DNA of 64,000 bases from Archangium gephyra (GCF_001027285.1 NZ_CP011509.1:2984501-3048500); one strand, 5' to 3'; positions 1 through 12,944 are shown, numbered from the stretch's first letter. Notes: generated from the sequence alone by a model not told the origin. Numbers and translations: made by a program.

Positions 1-206
1 CAATCGAAACCTTCGGCTCCCGCGTGCATCACCAGCACTTCGCCAGGCGGCACCTGGCGCATCTCCCGGGGCAGGGGAAAGGCACCGGTCTTGAGGTACT
101 CCCGGGCCCACCAGCGGCCCTCAGCACCCACCTTGCGGCGAGTGGCGGCTTTGGTGTCGTAGAGCATCGCTGGAAACTCGAGCACCTGGGAGTGTTCCGT
201 GTTCAT
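1..206 (-). CDS. Hypothetical protein, partial (3' end beyond window)
   Basis: Reading leftwards from an ATG at 206, an open frame of 68 codons runs off the window edge. No known domain is recognised. The visible N-terminus aligns without gaps to the start of the protein encoded at 43526-44323: about 25 of the first 61 residues are identical, including the block VPPGEV followed by a hydrophobic stretch and His. The two are therefore paralogues of a family I cannot name. The gene lies 86 bases downstream of the exported nuclease-like protein (293-1042) on the same strand, so the two may be cotranscribed and functionally paired, but that is inference only. Confidence 0.6.
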   Translation of the reverse strand, partial: MNTEHSQVLEFPAMLYDTKAATRRKVGAEGRWWAREYLKTGAFPLPREMRQVPPGEVLVMHAGAEGFD

Positions 207-292
207 GGCCCTTCGCCCTACCATAGCGGTCAGATGCGCCTCAAGCGCCAGGCATGTCGCGCGCGCCAGGAGCGCAGATGCCTCCCGCCCGC

Positions 293-1042
293 TCAGCGGC
301 AGTCCGCGGGCAGGTAGACCTGGCCCTGGAAGCCTTTGGGACGTTCGCCTCCTTCATAAGCAGCCCGGATGGCCTGCTCGGCCAATTCGCCGCGCTGCTC
401 TACCTCTTCCCCGGGCAACTCCTCTTCCTTCTGGGCTGTCCGCTCCTTCCAGGACGCATTGGGCTTCTTGCGCCTGTAGCTCCAGCGGTACAGCGTTACT
501 CCGGGCTCTGGCGTGCGCCAGGACAACCTCCAGAGTGCTCCCCCATTCTCGAATTCAAGGAAGAGGGAGCCCTCGAAGCCGGTGCCTCCCGTGAGCTTCT
601 TGTCAGGCTCGACTGCCTCATTCAGTGCCGCCAGGTAGCGCCCCACCTGTTCTCTCCCTTCCCCTCGTGATTCCTCACCGTCCGGCTTGATCTCGAAGAG
701 CACGAGGGCGCGGGTATCTGTGATGTCCGGGCGCAAGAGCCTCACGAACTTCGAAAGACGCTCGGGGTCCCCCAAGCTGCCCCTTTCCACAATGGTGGAG
801 AGGTTTGTATCGAGGATGACGGTGTTGGAGGGATGCTGCAGGCGGTATTCTCTGCCAATGGCGTCATGTGCGGCCTTGCCAAGGAAAGCGCCCCAGGGCT
901 CCCTGGAGTCAGGCTTACGGCCAGGAAGCTTCGAGGCGGGCGGCTCCGCCCACGCCCCGAGGGCCGCCACGAGCACCACGAGAAAACCCGCCAGCCCCCA
1001 GGTGCGCCCCATCCTGCTTTCACTGCGACTCACGTCCCTCAT
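293..1042 (-). CDS. Exported protein with PD-(D/E)XK-like nuclease signature
   Basis: The product is 249 residues. A hydrophobic N-terminal segment (GLAGFLVVLVAALGAWA) is a likely signal peptide; if Met-11 is the true start (position 1012) the leader becomes textbook length. The 1042 start is preferred because its ATG overlaps the stop of the upstream kinase as ATGA, which suggests translational coupling. In the middle, RPDI is followed about 12 residues later by LFEIKP and then a helix with Gln (EQVGRYLAALN). This is the order of the D...ExK motif in PD-(D/E)XK nuclease folds, as used by many bacterial toxins. No named family is recognised with certainty. The next gene on the strand (1-206) could be an immunity or accessory protein. 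Nuclease function is inferred. Confidence 0.6.
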   Translation of the reverse strand: MRDVSRSESRMGRTWGLAGFLVVLVAALGAWAEPPASKLPGRKPDSREPWGAFLGKAAHDAIGREYRLQHPSNTVILDTNLSTIVERGSLGDPERLSKFVRLLRPDITDTRALVLFEIKPDGEESRGEGREQVGRYLAALNEAVEPDKKLTGGTGFEGSLFLEFENGGALWRLSWRTPEPGVTLYRWSYRRKKPNASWKERTAQKEEELPGEEVEQRGELAEQAIRAAYEGGERPKGFQGQVYLPADCR

Positions 1043-2241
1043 GCTCCTTCCGGTGCGTGGTGGGTCTGGGGCAGCTCCACGAGCGCGAGCGTGCCGCCAC
1101 CGGGCGCGGGCTCCAGGCGCAGGGTGCCGCCGTGCTCGTGGACGATCTTCTGGGCGATGGGCAGTCCCAGGCCGCTGCCCTCGGGCTTGGTGCTGAAGAG
1201 GCCCTGGGTGAGGGCGGGGCCCTCGAGCACGCCGGAAATCCCACTGCCGCCGTCGCGGATGGAGACGCGCACCGCCGAGGGAAGTATCTCGATGGCGAGG
1301 CGCACGGGGGCGGCGCCGGGGGCGGAGGCCTCGGTGGCGTTCTTGAGGAGGTTGCCGAAGAGGCGGCGCAGGCCGTCCGGGTCCGCGGAGAGCGAGGGCT
1401 CGGGGCCGGGTTGCAGCTCCACGGGCACGGGCGAGGTGTCCTGGTAGAGGGCGCACACGTCGGCGAGCAGGGGGCGCAGCGCGACGGGCTGGAAGCGCGG
1501 CGCGGGCAGGCGGGCGAAGTCGGAGAAGCTCCGCGTCATCCGCATGAGCCGCTCCACCTCCTCCTGCAAGAGGGACACGGACTCGCTGAGGCGGGTGGCG
1601 TCCGGGGGCGCGTCCCCGCGCGACAGCCGCGCCAGCGCGAGCTTCATTCCGGTGAGGGGATTGCGAAGCTCGTGAGCCAGCGCGCGGGCCACGTCCTGCC
1701 ACGCGGCGATCTGCTCGGCGGCCTTGAGGCGCTCGCGCTGGGCGGCGAGCTCGCGGCCCATGCGGTTGAACTGGACGAGGAGGAATTGCAGCTCGTCACG
1801 GGGCGCGTCGGGGGCGGGGAGCTGGACGGAGAGCTCGCCACGCGCGTAGGCCCACATGCCGCGGGTGAGGGTGGAGACGGGGCGGGTGAGGGCTCGGCCG
1901 AGCAGCACCGCGGCACCGGTGAGCACGGCGGCCGAGACGAGCAGCAGGACGCCGATGAGCCACGGCGTGCGGCGCGCGAGCGCACGGCGGGCGAGCTCCG
2001 CCTGGGCGAGGTTGAGGCGGGCCTCCTCCAGCGGGGCCTGGGAGCGGCCCTCGCGGGCGAGCTCCGCGGACACCTCCTCGAGCACCTGCTCCACGGGCGT
2101 CAGGGAGACGGAGAGCACGTCCTCCAGGGCCCGCCGGGCGATGAAGCCGAGCAGCACGAGCGGCACCAGTCCCGTGACGAGCATCACGGCGAGGAGCCGG
2201 CGGCGGAAGTTCGCGGGAGGGGGTGTCAGGTCGGAAGGCAT
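1039..2241 (-). CDS. HAMP-domain sensor histidine kinase
   Basis: The 400-residue protein has a first membrane segment near residues 15-36, a short sensor region of about 70 residues, a second segment near 90-115, a HAMP linker, and a kinase core. The H box reads AHELRNPLTGMK with the phosphorylated His, followed by an N box (NLLKNATEAS) and a G box (GSGLGLPIAQKI). It would autophosphorylate and pass phosphate to a response regulator. No regulator is adjacent, so the partner is unknown. It follows a hypothetical gene after 48 bases, and its stop overlaps the start of the exported nuclease-like gene by four bases (ATGA). This pairing of a kinase with an exported protein is unusual. Confidence 0.9.
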   Translation of the reverse strand: MPSDLTPPPANFRRRLLAVMLVTGLVPLVLLGFIARRALEDVLSVSLTPVEQVLEEVSAELAREGRSQAPLEEARLNLAQAELARRALARRTPWLIGVLLLVSAAVLTGAAVLLGRALTRPVSTLTRGMWAYARGELSVQLPAPDAPRDELQFLLVQFNRMGRELAAQRERLKAAEQIAAWQDVARALAHELRNPLTGMKLALARLSRGDAPPDATRLSESVSLLQEEVERLMRMTRSFSDFARLPAPRFQPVALRPLLADVCALYQDTSPVPVELQPGPEPSLSADPDGLRRLFGNLLKNATEASAPGAAPVRLAIEILPSAVRVSIRDGGSGISGVLEGPALTQGLFSTKPEGSGLGLPIAQKIVHEHGGTLRLEPAPGGGTLALVELPQTHHAPEGA

Positions 2242-2289
2242 CGGCGGGGCGATGTTGGCGCCACGCGGGCCCCGCTTCCAGCTTTGGGC

Positions 2290-2748
2290 TCAGGCGTACA
2301 TCCGCTGCGGGAGGCCGTACTGGTCGCGGAGCCGCTCGGCGGCGAGGCGCAGGCCCTGCTCCTCGATGCGCGCGCTCGCCCAGTCCACCGCCTCCACCTC
2401 CTGGGCGGTGATGAAGTACGGCACGGGCAGCGGCTTGAAGTGCATGACGGTGCTCACCGACAGCCGGATGATGGGGGAGGTGATGACGAAGGCCATCCCG
2501 AGCACCACCTCGCGCAGGAGGACCTCGTGCTCCTGCATCCAGAGCACCTGCCGCTGCCGCTGCTCGGGCGTGGGCAGGCCTCCCCGGGTCAGATCCGTGA
2601 CGCTGAGGTAGCGCTCCCGCCGCAGCAGGCTGGAGGTGATCGTCTCCAGGTAGTGCTCGTACTGCCGGGGCGAGGGTGTCCCCACGAACCGTACGATCCG
2701 GAGTGGCCAGCGCGAGTCATCGAAGGTGATGGAGGAGTCGGGAAGCAT
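2290..2748 (-). CDS. Conserved hypothetical protein, STAS-like size
   Basis: The product is a soluble protein of 152 residues without signal peptide or membrane segments. The start (FDDSRWPLRIVRFVG) and the spacing of beta and helical segments recall small STAS-like or SpoIIAA-like proteins, but no phosphorylatable serine motif is evident. The assignment rests on general appearance only. It heads a leftward cluster in which the sensor kinase follows after 48 bases, so it may belong to the same signalling unit. An ATG start at 2748 is used. Function unknown. Confidence 0.7.
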   Translation of the reverse strand: MLPDSSITFDDSRWPLRIVRFVGTPSPRQYEHYLETITSSLLRRERYLSVTDLTRGGLPTPEQRQRQVLWMQEHEVLLREVVLGMAFVITSPIIRLSVSTVMHFKPLPVPYFITAQEVEAVDWASARIEEQGLRLAAERLRDQYGLPQRMYA

Positions 2749-2905
2749 GGCACTCCGCGAGGGCCGGGGATTCCGGGCGCGCCGGCAGCTTCCCTGTCCG
2801 TGGGGCAGGCGGGTGGGAAAAAAAGAAGCAACCCTCGTCCCTGTTCAGCAGCGGTCCATTCGACGGCCCGCCATTTGACGTTCGGGGCTGGTACCCTCCG
2901 GGGTG

Positions 2906-4051
2906 ATGTCTCGTTTTCTCGCTCCCTCCCAGGCCTGGCTCTTCGGGCGAGGTGTGGACCTCACCGTCTTCGCGGGCAGTGCGCTCATGTCGGTGGCGCT
3001 CGTGCTCGCCGCGCCCGCGCTGGGCGCCGTGGGGGATACACCGCTGTGGGCGTGGGCGCTCCTCGTCGTCTGTGTCGACGTGGCCCACGTCTGGTCCACC
3101 CTCTTCCGCACCTACCTGGACGGGGACGAGCTGCGGCGCCGGCCCGGGCTCTACCTCGCCGCCCCGCTCGCCGCGTACGTGCTGGGGGTGCTCGCGTACC
3201 TGCTCTCCCCGGGCACCTTCTGGCGGCTCTTCGCGTACACCGCGCTCTTCCACTTCATCCGCCAGCAGTACGGCTGGGTGGCCCTCTATGGCCGCAAGGC
3301 CCGCGTCTCGGACACCGAGCGCGTGCTCGATGCCGCCGCCATCTACGCCGCCACGCTCGGCCCCGTTCTCTGGTGGCACGCGAACCTTCCCCGGGCCTTC
3401 TGGTGGTTCGTGGAGAATGACTTCGTCTCCGGCCTGCCCGCGTGGGTGGGCACCGGGGCGCTCGTCCTCCAGGGACTGGTGCTGGCCGCGTGGGCGGGCT
3501 TCCAGGGGGCGCGCATCCTGCGCGGCGAGGGCCTCCAGGTGGGCAAGGTGCTGCTCGTGCTCGCCACCGGGGTGACGTGGTTCGGCGGCATCGTGGTGGC
3601 CCGGGACGACTTCGCCTTCACGGTGATGAATGTCGTCCTGCACGGCGTGCCCTACTTCGCGCTGCTCTTCCGTTACACGCGCGGACGGCTCGCCGAGGGG
3701 GGTTATGGCTGGCTGGGGCCCGTGGTGCGCGCGGGCCTGCCCGGCTTCCTGGGGGTGCTGGGCGTGCTCGCCTTCGGGGAGGAGCTGCTCTGGGACAAGC
3801 TGGTGTGGCACGAGCGGCCCCTCCTCTTCGGCGAGGGAGGCCCGGTGCTGCCCGCGGACGTGCTGGCGCTCGTGGTGCCGCTGCTCGCGCTGCCCCAGGC
3901 CACGCACTACGTGCTGGACGCCTTCATCTGGAAGACGAGCCGCGAGCCCCGGTTGCTCGCGCGGCTCGGGTGGACACGCGGCGCGGGTGAAGGTTCTAAA
4001 GCAGGCACGGCCACCCATTCAGGGATGGCCATCCCCGGCATGGCTGATTAA
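2906..4051 (+). CDS. Multi-pass integral membrane protein, conserved hypothetical
   Basis: The 381-residue product has roughly nine to ten hydrophobic segments spread over its whole length. Histidines sit in or next to membrane segments (DVAHVWSTLFRTY near residue 60, FHFIRQQYGW near 115, NVVLHGVPYF near 245, ATHYVLDAF near 330), which could bind a metal as in membrane desaturase or carotenoid-cleaving enzymes; this is speculation. A GTG one codon upstream (2903) is an alternative start. It lies 13 bases before otsAB on the same strand and is probably cotranscribed with it. Upstream, 2749-2905 is a divergent promoter region. Confidence 0.75.
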   Translation: MSRFLAPSQAWLFGRGVDLTVFAGSALMSVALVLAAPALGAVGDTPLWAWALLVVCVDVAHVWSTLFRTYLDGDELRRRPGLYLAAPLAAYVLGVLAYLLSPGTFWRLFAYTALFHFIRQQYGWVALYGRKARVSDTERVLDAAAIYAATLGPVLWWHANLPRAFWWFVENDFVSGLPAWVGTGALVLQGLVLAAWAGFQGARILRGEGLQVGKVLLVLATGVTWFGGIVVARDDFAFTVMNVVLHGVPYFALLFRYTRGRLAEGGYGWLGPVVRAGLPGFLGVLGVLAFGEELLWDKLVWHERPLLFGEGGPVLPADVLALVVPLLALPQATHYVLDAFIWKTSREPRLLARLGWTRGAGEGSKAGTATHSGMAIPGMAD

Positions 4052-4064
4052 GGGTCAGGGACGT

Positions 4065-6236
<2,172 letters not shown>

Positions 6237-6252
6237 GGCGCGGGCACCCGCC

Positions 6253-6915
6253 TCACAGCTGGATGTTCTCGTGCTCCAGCAGCGCCAGGAGCCCGTCCTC
6301 CATGGCCTCGCGGGCCACGGCCGTCTGCCGGTAGAGCAGCGCGTGCATCCGCTGGTCCTTCTCGTCCCGGCTCTCACAGTCCTTCGAGTACTCCTCGAAG
6401 GCGCGCAGGCCGCTGATGAGCTGGGCGAGGTGGTTGGGGCACTCGCACTTCACCGTGGCCACCACCTCCAGCAGCCGGCCGAGCTGCTCATGGGTGAAGC
6501 GCGGGGGCTTCGGCGTCTGGGCCGGGCCCTGGGGTACCTCCTGGCGCCGGGCCTGGCGCGCCTCCTCCAGTGCCCGGTGGACATGGGTGCGCAGCAGGCT
6601 GAGCGGCAGGGGCCCCTGGACGAAGCGGATCCGTTGGGAAGTGAGCGCCTGGAGCATGCCATGGTGCGTCAGGCGGTAGCTGACGACGGCATGCGCGGCG
6701 CCGGTGAGGGAGAGCAGCTCGGGCACGAGCCGCTCCGGCACCTTGCCCAGGTCCACGAAGTCCAGCGCGAGCACCTGGGGCCGGAGTGCTGGCACCTCGG
6801 CACGGAACGCCTCCAGCGAGCTCCCCACCCACACCACTTCCAGGTCCCGCATGGCCTGCGGGTTCGCCTGGAGCTGGCTGGGGTAGGTGTCTCCCAACAG
6901 CGCCAACTTCACCAT
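6253..6915 (-). CDS. Degenerate receiver-like signalling protein
   Basis: The 220-residue protein looks like a response regulator that has lost most phosphorylation residues. The first 115 residues have receiver-like alternation with a lone Asp after the third strand (VLALDFVDLG), but the conserved acidic pair after strand 1 is reduced (LLGDTYPSQ) and the Lys-Pro motif is missing (RFVQGPLPL). The C-terminal 90 residues are helical with the motif VKCECPNHLAQL, a region I associate with the tails of myxobacterial regulators. It lies 76 bases downstream of the histidine kinase at 6992-8650 on the same strand and is a likely partner that does not need phosphorylation. No DNA-binding domain is visible. 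Confidence 0.65.
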   Translation of the reverse strand: MVKLALLGDTYPSQLQANPQAMRDLEVVWVGSSLEAFRAEVPALRPQVLALDFVDLGKVPERLVPELLSLTGAAHAVVSYRLTHHGMLQALTSQRIRFVQGPLPLSLLRTHVHRALEEARQARRQEVPQGPAQTPKPPRFTHEQLGRLLEVVATVKCECPNHLAQLISGLRAFEEYSKDCESRDEKDQRMHALLYRQTAVAREAMEDGLLALLEHENIQL

Positions 6916-6991
6916 GTGTGTTGCCCCCTGGGCCCGGAGCGGGCCGGCGCATGGATGCGCGGGCGGGGGGGAGCGTTTCACCGGAGTTGTT

Positions 6992-8650
<1,659 letters not shown>

Positions 8651-8740
8651 ACGGCTTCTCCCCACGGACACCAGGACGTCACCGTCCTGGTAACGAGGAT
8701 AGCCCGTAAATCACCCAAAAGCGCCGAGGCCCCTGCGTTT

Positions 8741-11700
8741 CTACCGTTCCGCGGTGGGGGAGGCGGCCCCTCGCAGGGTCACCTTGCGAGCGAAGGACTG
8801 GTCCACCCGGCCGAGGAAGGAGCGGAAGGCGGGATAGTCATCCGCCTTCACCCGGGCGGAGGTGAGCGCCACCTCGCCGTCGCACAGCAGCTGGTTGCCC
8901 TCCTGGCGGTAGGAGACGCGCACGCGGCCGAAGGGCGTCTCCTCCTGGTAGGCGGGGGGCAGCTCGGCCACGCTGTAGCCCTGGGGCAGGGTGTAGCGGA
9001 AGGTGAAGTGGTTCACCCAGGGGCCACTCATGACCAGGTCGAAGCGGCGCTCGGCGAGCGAGGCGTAGGACTGGGTATAGGAGCGGCCGGTGCCGAAGGG
9101 CAGGAAGCGCAGCTGGCCGGGCAGGGCCTCGGCGAAGCGGGGGATGCTCATGCGGAAGTCCACCTGCACGTCGTCATCCAGGCGGGTGGTGTCGTTGAGC
9201 TTCACGTCGTGCACGGTGAGGCCGGGGAAGCTCTGGGCCCAGGCGCGCTCGAAGGTGGACTTGCGCGAGGCCACGGCGCGGTAGGCGCGGCGGTACTCGG
9301 GCGCCATCTGCCCGCCCACGCTGGTGGCCCCGGTGACGTCGGTGCCGCCGTCCGGGCGCAGCGTGAGGTTCATGGTGAGGCGGGTGGCGTTGTCCTCGGG
9401 GCGCGCCTCGGGCGTGGTGGAGAAGGTGGCCTTGCCGCCCGGCTCCACCACCAGCACGTTGGCCACGCGGTCCCCGCTGGGCAGCTCGCGCGCGCCGTGG
9501 AACTCGGCGGTGCCGTCCAGGTACAGGTCGAAGCGGGGCACGTAGACGATGGCGTGGTTGAAGGCCGCCAGGCTCGCCGGCTCCTCGCCGATGGAGCCCA
9601 GGTTGCGCATGCGCAGCAGCACCAGGCGGCTGTCCACGCCGGCCACCTTCAGCATGGCGTGGATGAGGCTCGCCTTGTCCTTGCAGTCACCGAAGCGGCG
9701 CGCCAGCACGCGGTCCACCCGGTAGGGCTTGTAGCCGTGGATGCCGAACTCGAGCGCCACGTAGCGCGTGTTCGTCACCACGAAGCTGTAGATGGCGCGC
9801 ACCACGGCCTGCTGGTCCTTGCGGTCCACGCCCTGCAGCACGGTGTCCACCGTGCGGCGCAGCTCCTCGTTGGGGGTGAGCTGGTCGCGCACGAGGCCCC
9901 ACCAGTAGCGGCCCACCTCGTCCCAGGTGCGGTAGGTGGACACGTGGAGGTTGGCGGCCACCTCGGCCCAGCCGGGCATGCCGGGCTCCGGCACCACCTT
10001 GGAGACGTGCTTCGCGCTCCAGCGGTAGAGGACGTTGCCGCCCTCCACGTCCTCGCGCGCGTGCGTCACGCCGGGCAGCTTCTTCTCGTTCCAGTAGAGG
10101 GGCCGCTCCTTGGGCATCTCCACGAGGAACTGGTAGGCCACCTTCGGGTAGACGCCCTGCACGCTCTCCACGTCGCCCCAGTAGTCGGACAGGAGGTTGT
10201 CCTGGGCGGTGTCGTCCACGCGGTACTGCAGCTCCAGCACGTCGCCCATGGCGAGCGCGGGGAAGGAGAGCATCTTGGCGCGGGCGTCGTAGTACATGCC
10301 CGTCCAGGGCTCGTTGATGTTGCGGTCGCTCTCGCCGTAGCTGTCCACCACGGAGCCGTCCGGCTTGGTGATGCGGGCGCGCAGGATGCGCACCTCCTGC
10401 CGGTCCGGCGAGTAGGTGACGGGGTAGGAGCGGAAGGCCTCCACGCCGCGGGCGTTGAGCACCTTCACGGCGAACTGGTGCAGCCGGCCGGAGACGCCGT
10501 TCTTCTGCACGCGCACGTAGGTGGTGTCCACCAGGTACACGGCGTCCTCGGTGGCGTAGGCGTCGGCGTCCTTCACCAGGCCCTTGAAGTCGGTGAGGTA
10601 GCGGGCACCGGTGCTGGCGGACTCCCCCTTGAGGGTGCGCACGGCCTCCTTGAGGGCGGGATTCTGCGGGCGCAGCGCCAGCGAGCGCTCGAAGGAGGCG
10701 AGGGCCTCGTCGCGGCGGCCGGCGGACAGCAGGGCACGGCCCTCGCGCTCGTACACCTCGGGCTCGTCCGGGGAGAGGGCGCGGGCCTCGGCGAAGTGGG
10801 CGGTGGCCGCGTCGAGCTGGCCATTGGCGGCCCGCAGCTCCGCCAGCTTCAGGCGGGTGGCGTTGTCGAAGGGGTCCAGGGAGAGCATCTGGGTGAACTC
10901 GCGCGCGGCGGCCTCCACCTGGCCCAGGTCCGCCAGCTGCGAGGCGAGCTGGGCGCGGCTGTAGCGGTCGTCATGACGCAGGGCGAGGGCCACGCGCAGC
11001 CGGGCGATGGAGTCCTGGGGCCGGTCCAGCATGCGGGCGCCGGCGGCGGCGGAGCGCACCACGCGGGGGATGCGGGGCAGGCGCTGGAGCGTCTCCTCCA
11101 CCATCACCTGCGCGCGAGCGGACTCGCCGAGCGTCTCGTGGGCACGGGCCAGCGTGAGGCGGGCGGCGGCCGAGTCCGGGGAGAGCTCCACCACGGGCTT
11201 GAGCAGCTCGAGGACGCGCTCGGGGTGGCCGCGCTCCAGCTCGAACTCGGCGAGCGCCACGCGGGCCAGGGTGGAGGTGGGGTCCGCGCGCAGGGCGGCC
11301 TCGAGGAAGAAGCGGCGCAGGTTGAGGTCATCGCGGTGGGCGCTGGCGGCGAGCAACTGCAGGCGCACGTCCTGGGGCGCCTCGCGGGCGGCGCGGTCGG
11401 CCTCGACGGTGGCGGTGTGCTCGCGCTCGTCGAAGGCGCGGAAGAAGTCGAGCACCGTGGCGTACTCGCCGCGCAGCTGCGCATCGGCGGGGGCCTTGGC
11501 CACCAGCTCCTTGAGGGCGGAGGTGACGGTGGGCAGGGCCTGGGGCGCGGCGGAGGGGCCCTTGGTGAGGGCGGGGAGGGTGGAGGGGAGCGTGACGCGC
11601 AGACGGGCGGGCGGATCCCGGCGCAGGTAGAAGCCGAGCGGGCCGGACTCCTGGCACACCTTGAGGAGGACGCGGTTGAGGCCCTTGCGCAGGCGCACGG

Positions 11701-12430
11701 AGACGCGCGACTGGTCCGGCCGGGGCCCGTTGTAGTGGTCGCTGCTGGAGACCTTCTCGCCGTTCACCCAGAGGCGGAAGGCGCCGGAGCTGCCCACGCC
11801 GAGCGCCACGCGCGTCTCGGCCGGAGCCTCCAGCCAGGTGAGGGCATAGGCCACGGCCTCGCGGTTGGGACGCACGGCGGAGGCCAGGTCGACATAGCCC
11901 TGGGTGGGGCTGACGGCGAGCCGGCGCCAGGAGACCTGACGGCCCTTGGCCCCGGGGTAGGTGGCGGAGAGGTCCAGGTTGGCGGCCTCGGGGCCGAAGT
12001 CGGTGTCGCAGCCGGCCTTGCCCTCGTTGTCGAAGCCGCCGACGACGTAGTAGTCGCCGATGAAGCCGAGGGAGGAGTCGTGGATTTCGGAGGCTTTGTT
12101 GAGCCGGCCGCGCGAGCGCTCCAGGTCCATGAAGAGGAACCAGGCGGTGGCGCGGGTGCCGGGGTCGGTGTCACGGCGGGTGGCCACCTCGGCATAGGTC
12201 TTCGCGAGGGGCGTGATGTCCTCGAGGTCCTCCCGGAGGGAGTGCAGCCGGATGAGCTGGGCGGCGCCGCGAGGGGAGGAGGCGAGCTGGAGGGCTTCCT
12301 GGATCTGCTCGCGGGAGGCGGCGACGCTGGACTCGGAGGCGGCCCGGGTGAGGAGCGGGCAGGCGAACGCGAGCAGAGCGACGAGCCAGGTGGTGCGCGA
12401 GAGCACGGCGAGCGGTGGGGTACGGGACAT
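8741..12430 (-). CDS. Exported TPR, DUF3857 and transglutaminase-like protein
   Basis: At 1229 residues this is the largest complete gene here. After a signal peptide (TTWLVALLAFACPLLTRA) come a helical start, a beta-rich segment of carbohydrate-binding type (FRLWVNGEKV, LNRVLLKV) near 200-270, TPR-like helical repeats at about 330-600, and a DUF3857 region at about 620-800. A transglutaminase-like domain follows with catalytic Cys in RFGDCKDKASLIHAML, then a DUF3858-type beta domain at the end. The family is common in Bacteroidetes and myxobacteria. Its substrate is unknown; a cysteine protease or amidase role in the envelope is inferred. It stands alone, divergent from the DUF2087 gene. Confidence 0.88.
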   Translation of the reverse strand: MSRTPPLAVLSRTTWLVALLAFACPLLTRAASESSVAASREQIQEALQLASSPRGAAQLIRLHSLREDLEDITPLAKTYAEVATRRDTDPGTRATAWFLFMDLERSRGRLNKASEIHDSSLGFIGDYYVVGGFDNEGKAGCDTDFGPEAANLDLSATYPGAKGRQVSWRRLAVSPTQGYVDLASAVRPNREAVAYALTWLEAPAETRVALGVGSSGAFRLWVNGEKVSSSDHYNGPRPDQSRVSVRLRKGLNRVLLKVCQESGPLGFYLRRDPPARLRVTLPSTLPALTKGPSAAPQALPTVTSALKELVAKAPADAQLRGEYATVLDFFRAFDEREHTATVEADRAAREAPQDVRLQLLAASAHRDDLNLRRFFLEAALRADPTSTLARVALAEFELERGHPERVLELLKPVVELSPDSAAARLTLARAHETLGESARAQVMVEETLQRLPRIPRVVRSAAAGARMLDRPQDSIARLRVALALRHDDRYSRAQLASQLADLGQVEAAAREFTQMLSLDPFDNATRLKLAELRAANGQLDAATAHFAEARALSPDEPEVYEREGRALLSAGRRDEALASFERSLALRPQNPALKEAVRTLKGESASTGARYLTDFKGLVKDADAYATEDAVYLVDTTYVRVQKNGVSGRLHQFAVKVLNARGVEAFRSYPVTYSPDRQEVRILRARITKPDGSVVDSYGESDRNINEPWTGMYYDARAKMLSFPALAMGDVLELQYRVDDTAQDNLLSDYWGDVESVQGVYPKVAYQFLVEMPKERPLYWNEKKLPGVTHAREDVEGGNVLYRWSAKHVSKVVPEPGMPGWAEVAANLHVSTYRTWDEVGRYWWGLVRDQLTPNEELRRTVDTVLQGVDRKDQQAVVRAIYSFVVTNTRYVALEFGIHGYKPYRVDRVLARRFGDCKDKASLIHAMLKVAGVDSRLVLLRMRNLGSIGEEPASLAAFNHAIVYVPRFDLYLDGTAEFHGARELPSGDRVANVLVVEPGGKATFSTTPEARPEDNATRLTMNLTLRPDGGTDVTGATSVGGQMAPEYRRAYRAVASRKSTFERAWAQSFPGLTVHDVKLNDTTRLDDDVQVDFRMSIPRFAEALPGQLRFLPFGTGRSYTQSYASLAERRFDLVMSGPWVNHFTFRYTLPQGYSVAELPPAYQEETPFGRVRVSYRQEGNQLLCDGEVALTSARVKADDYPAFRSFLGRVDQSFARKVTLRGAASPTAER

Positions 12431-12598
12431 CCGTGTTCCTCGTCCGTCGAAAAAGGGTGCCGGGGGTGAGAGTCGGCGCGGGTGAACAGCCGGTCAGCGG
12501 AGAGCCTTCCCCTGCATGCGACTTCATGGGCGGACAAGCAACTGAAATGTCGGCCGTTGGGCGAGGGAGGAGCCCCATTCGTTGGCCGGTGACGGATT

Positions 12599-12632
12599 CC
12601 CTCTCCCTCTGGGAGAGGGCTAGGGTGAGGGT
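12599..12632 (+). repeat. Palindromic dispersed repeat, copy 1
   Basis: The core CCCTCTCCCTCTGGGAGAGG folds on itself and is followed by GGGTGAGGG. This is one of six copies of the same element in the window. It ends 5 bases before the DUF2087 start codon, so its hairpin would lie over the ribosome-binding region of that gene. Confidence 0.85.
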
Positions 12633-12636
12633 CTGT

Positions 12637-12930
12637 ATGGAGCCGACCCCTCCCACTCCCGAGGTTTCCGAGAAGCTTGCCCGCTACCTGGATGAGGAGG
12701 GGAGGCTGAAGGGCTGGCCCTCGAAGCGCTCGGACCAGCTCCAGGCCCTGCACTATATGGCGGCCCGCCTGCCGTCCGGCGTGGAGTGGAGCGAGCGGGA
12801 GCTCAACGAGCTGCTCAAGGCCCTGCACACCTTTGGAGACTGGGCCCTGCTGCGCCGCGACCTCTACGACGCGCGGCTGCTCGATCGCTCGCTGGATGGC
12901 CGGCGGTACTGGAAGGTCCCCAAGGCCTGA
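12637..12930 (+). CDS. DUF2087 domain protein
   Basis: The 97-residue protein consists of a DUF2087 domain alone: YLDEEGRLKGWPSKRSDQL, then LNELLKALHTFGDWALLRR and a C-terminal DGRRYWK. In other bacteria this domain is fused to ArsR- or MerR-type DNA-binding domains or stands alone; its activity is unknown. The ATG at 12637 is chosen because it gives the usual domain boundary, while upstream codons in frame run through the palindromic repeat (12599-12632). That repeat leaves no normal Shine-Dalgarno, so expression may depend on the hairpin. The gene converges with the esterase gene 14 bases on. Confidence 0.82.
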   Translation: MEPTPPTPEVSEKLARYLDEEGRLKGWPSKRSDQLQALHYMAARLPSGVEWSERELNELLKALHTFGDWALLRRDLYDARLLDRSLDGRRYWKVPKA

Positions 12931-12944
12931 GGGGGTGTCCGGGC

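Noticed and set aside
868-3420. A plus-strand open frame of 850 codons over the first kinase
   Set aside because: It is antisense to the kinase and hypothetical gene and overlaps the membrane protein in another frame; no conserved motif.
8651-8671. GTG at 8671 as start of the membrane histidine kinase
   Set aside because: The ATG at 8650 has GGGGAGAAG at correct spacing and starts just before the membrane helix.
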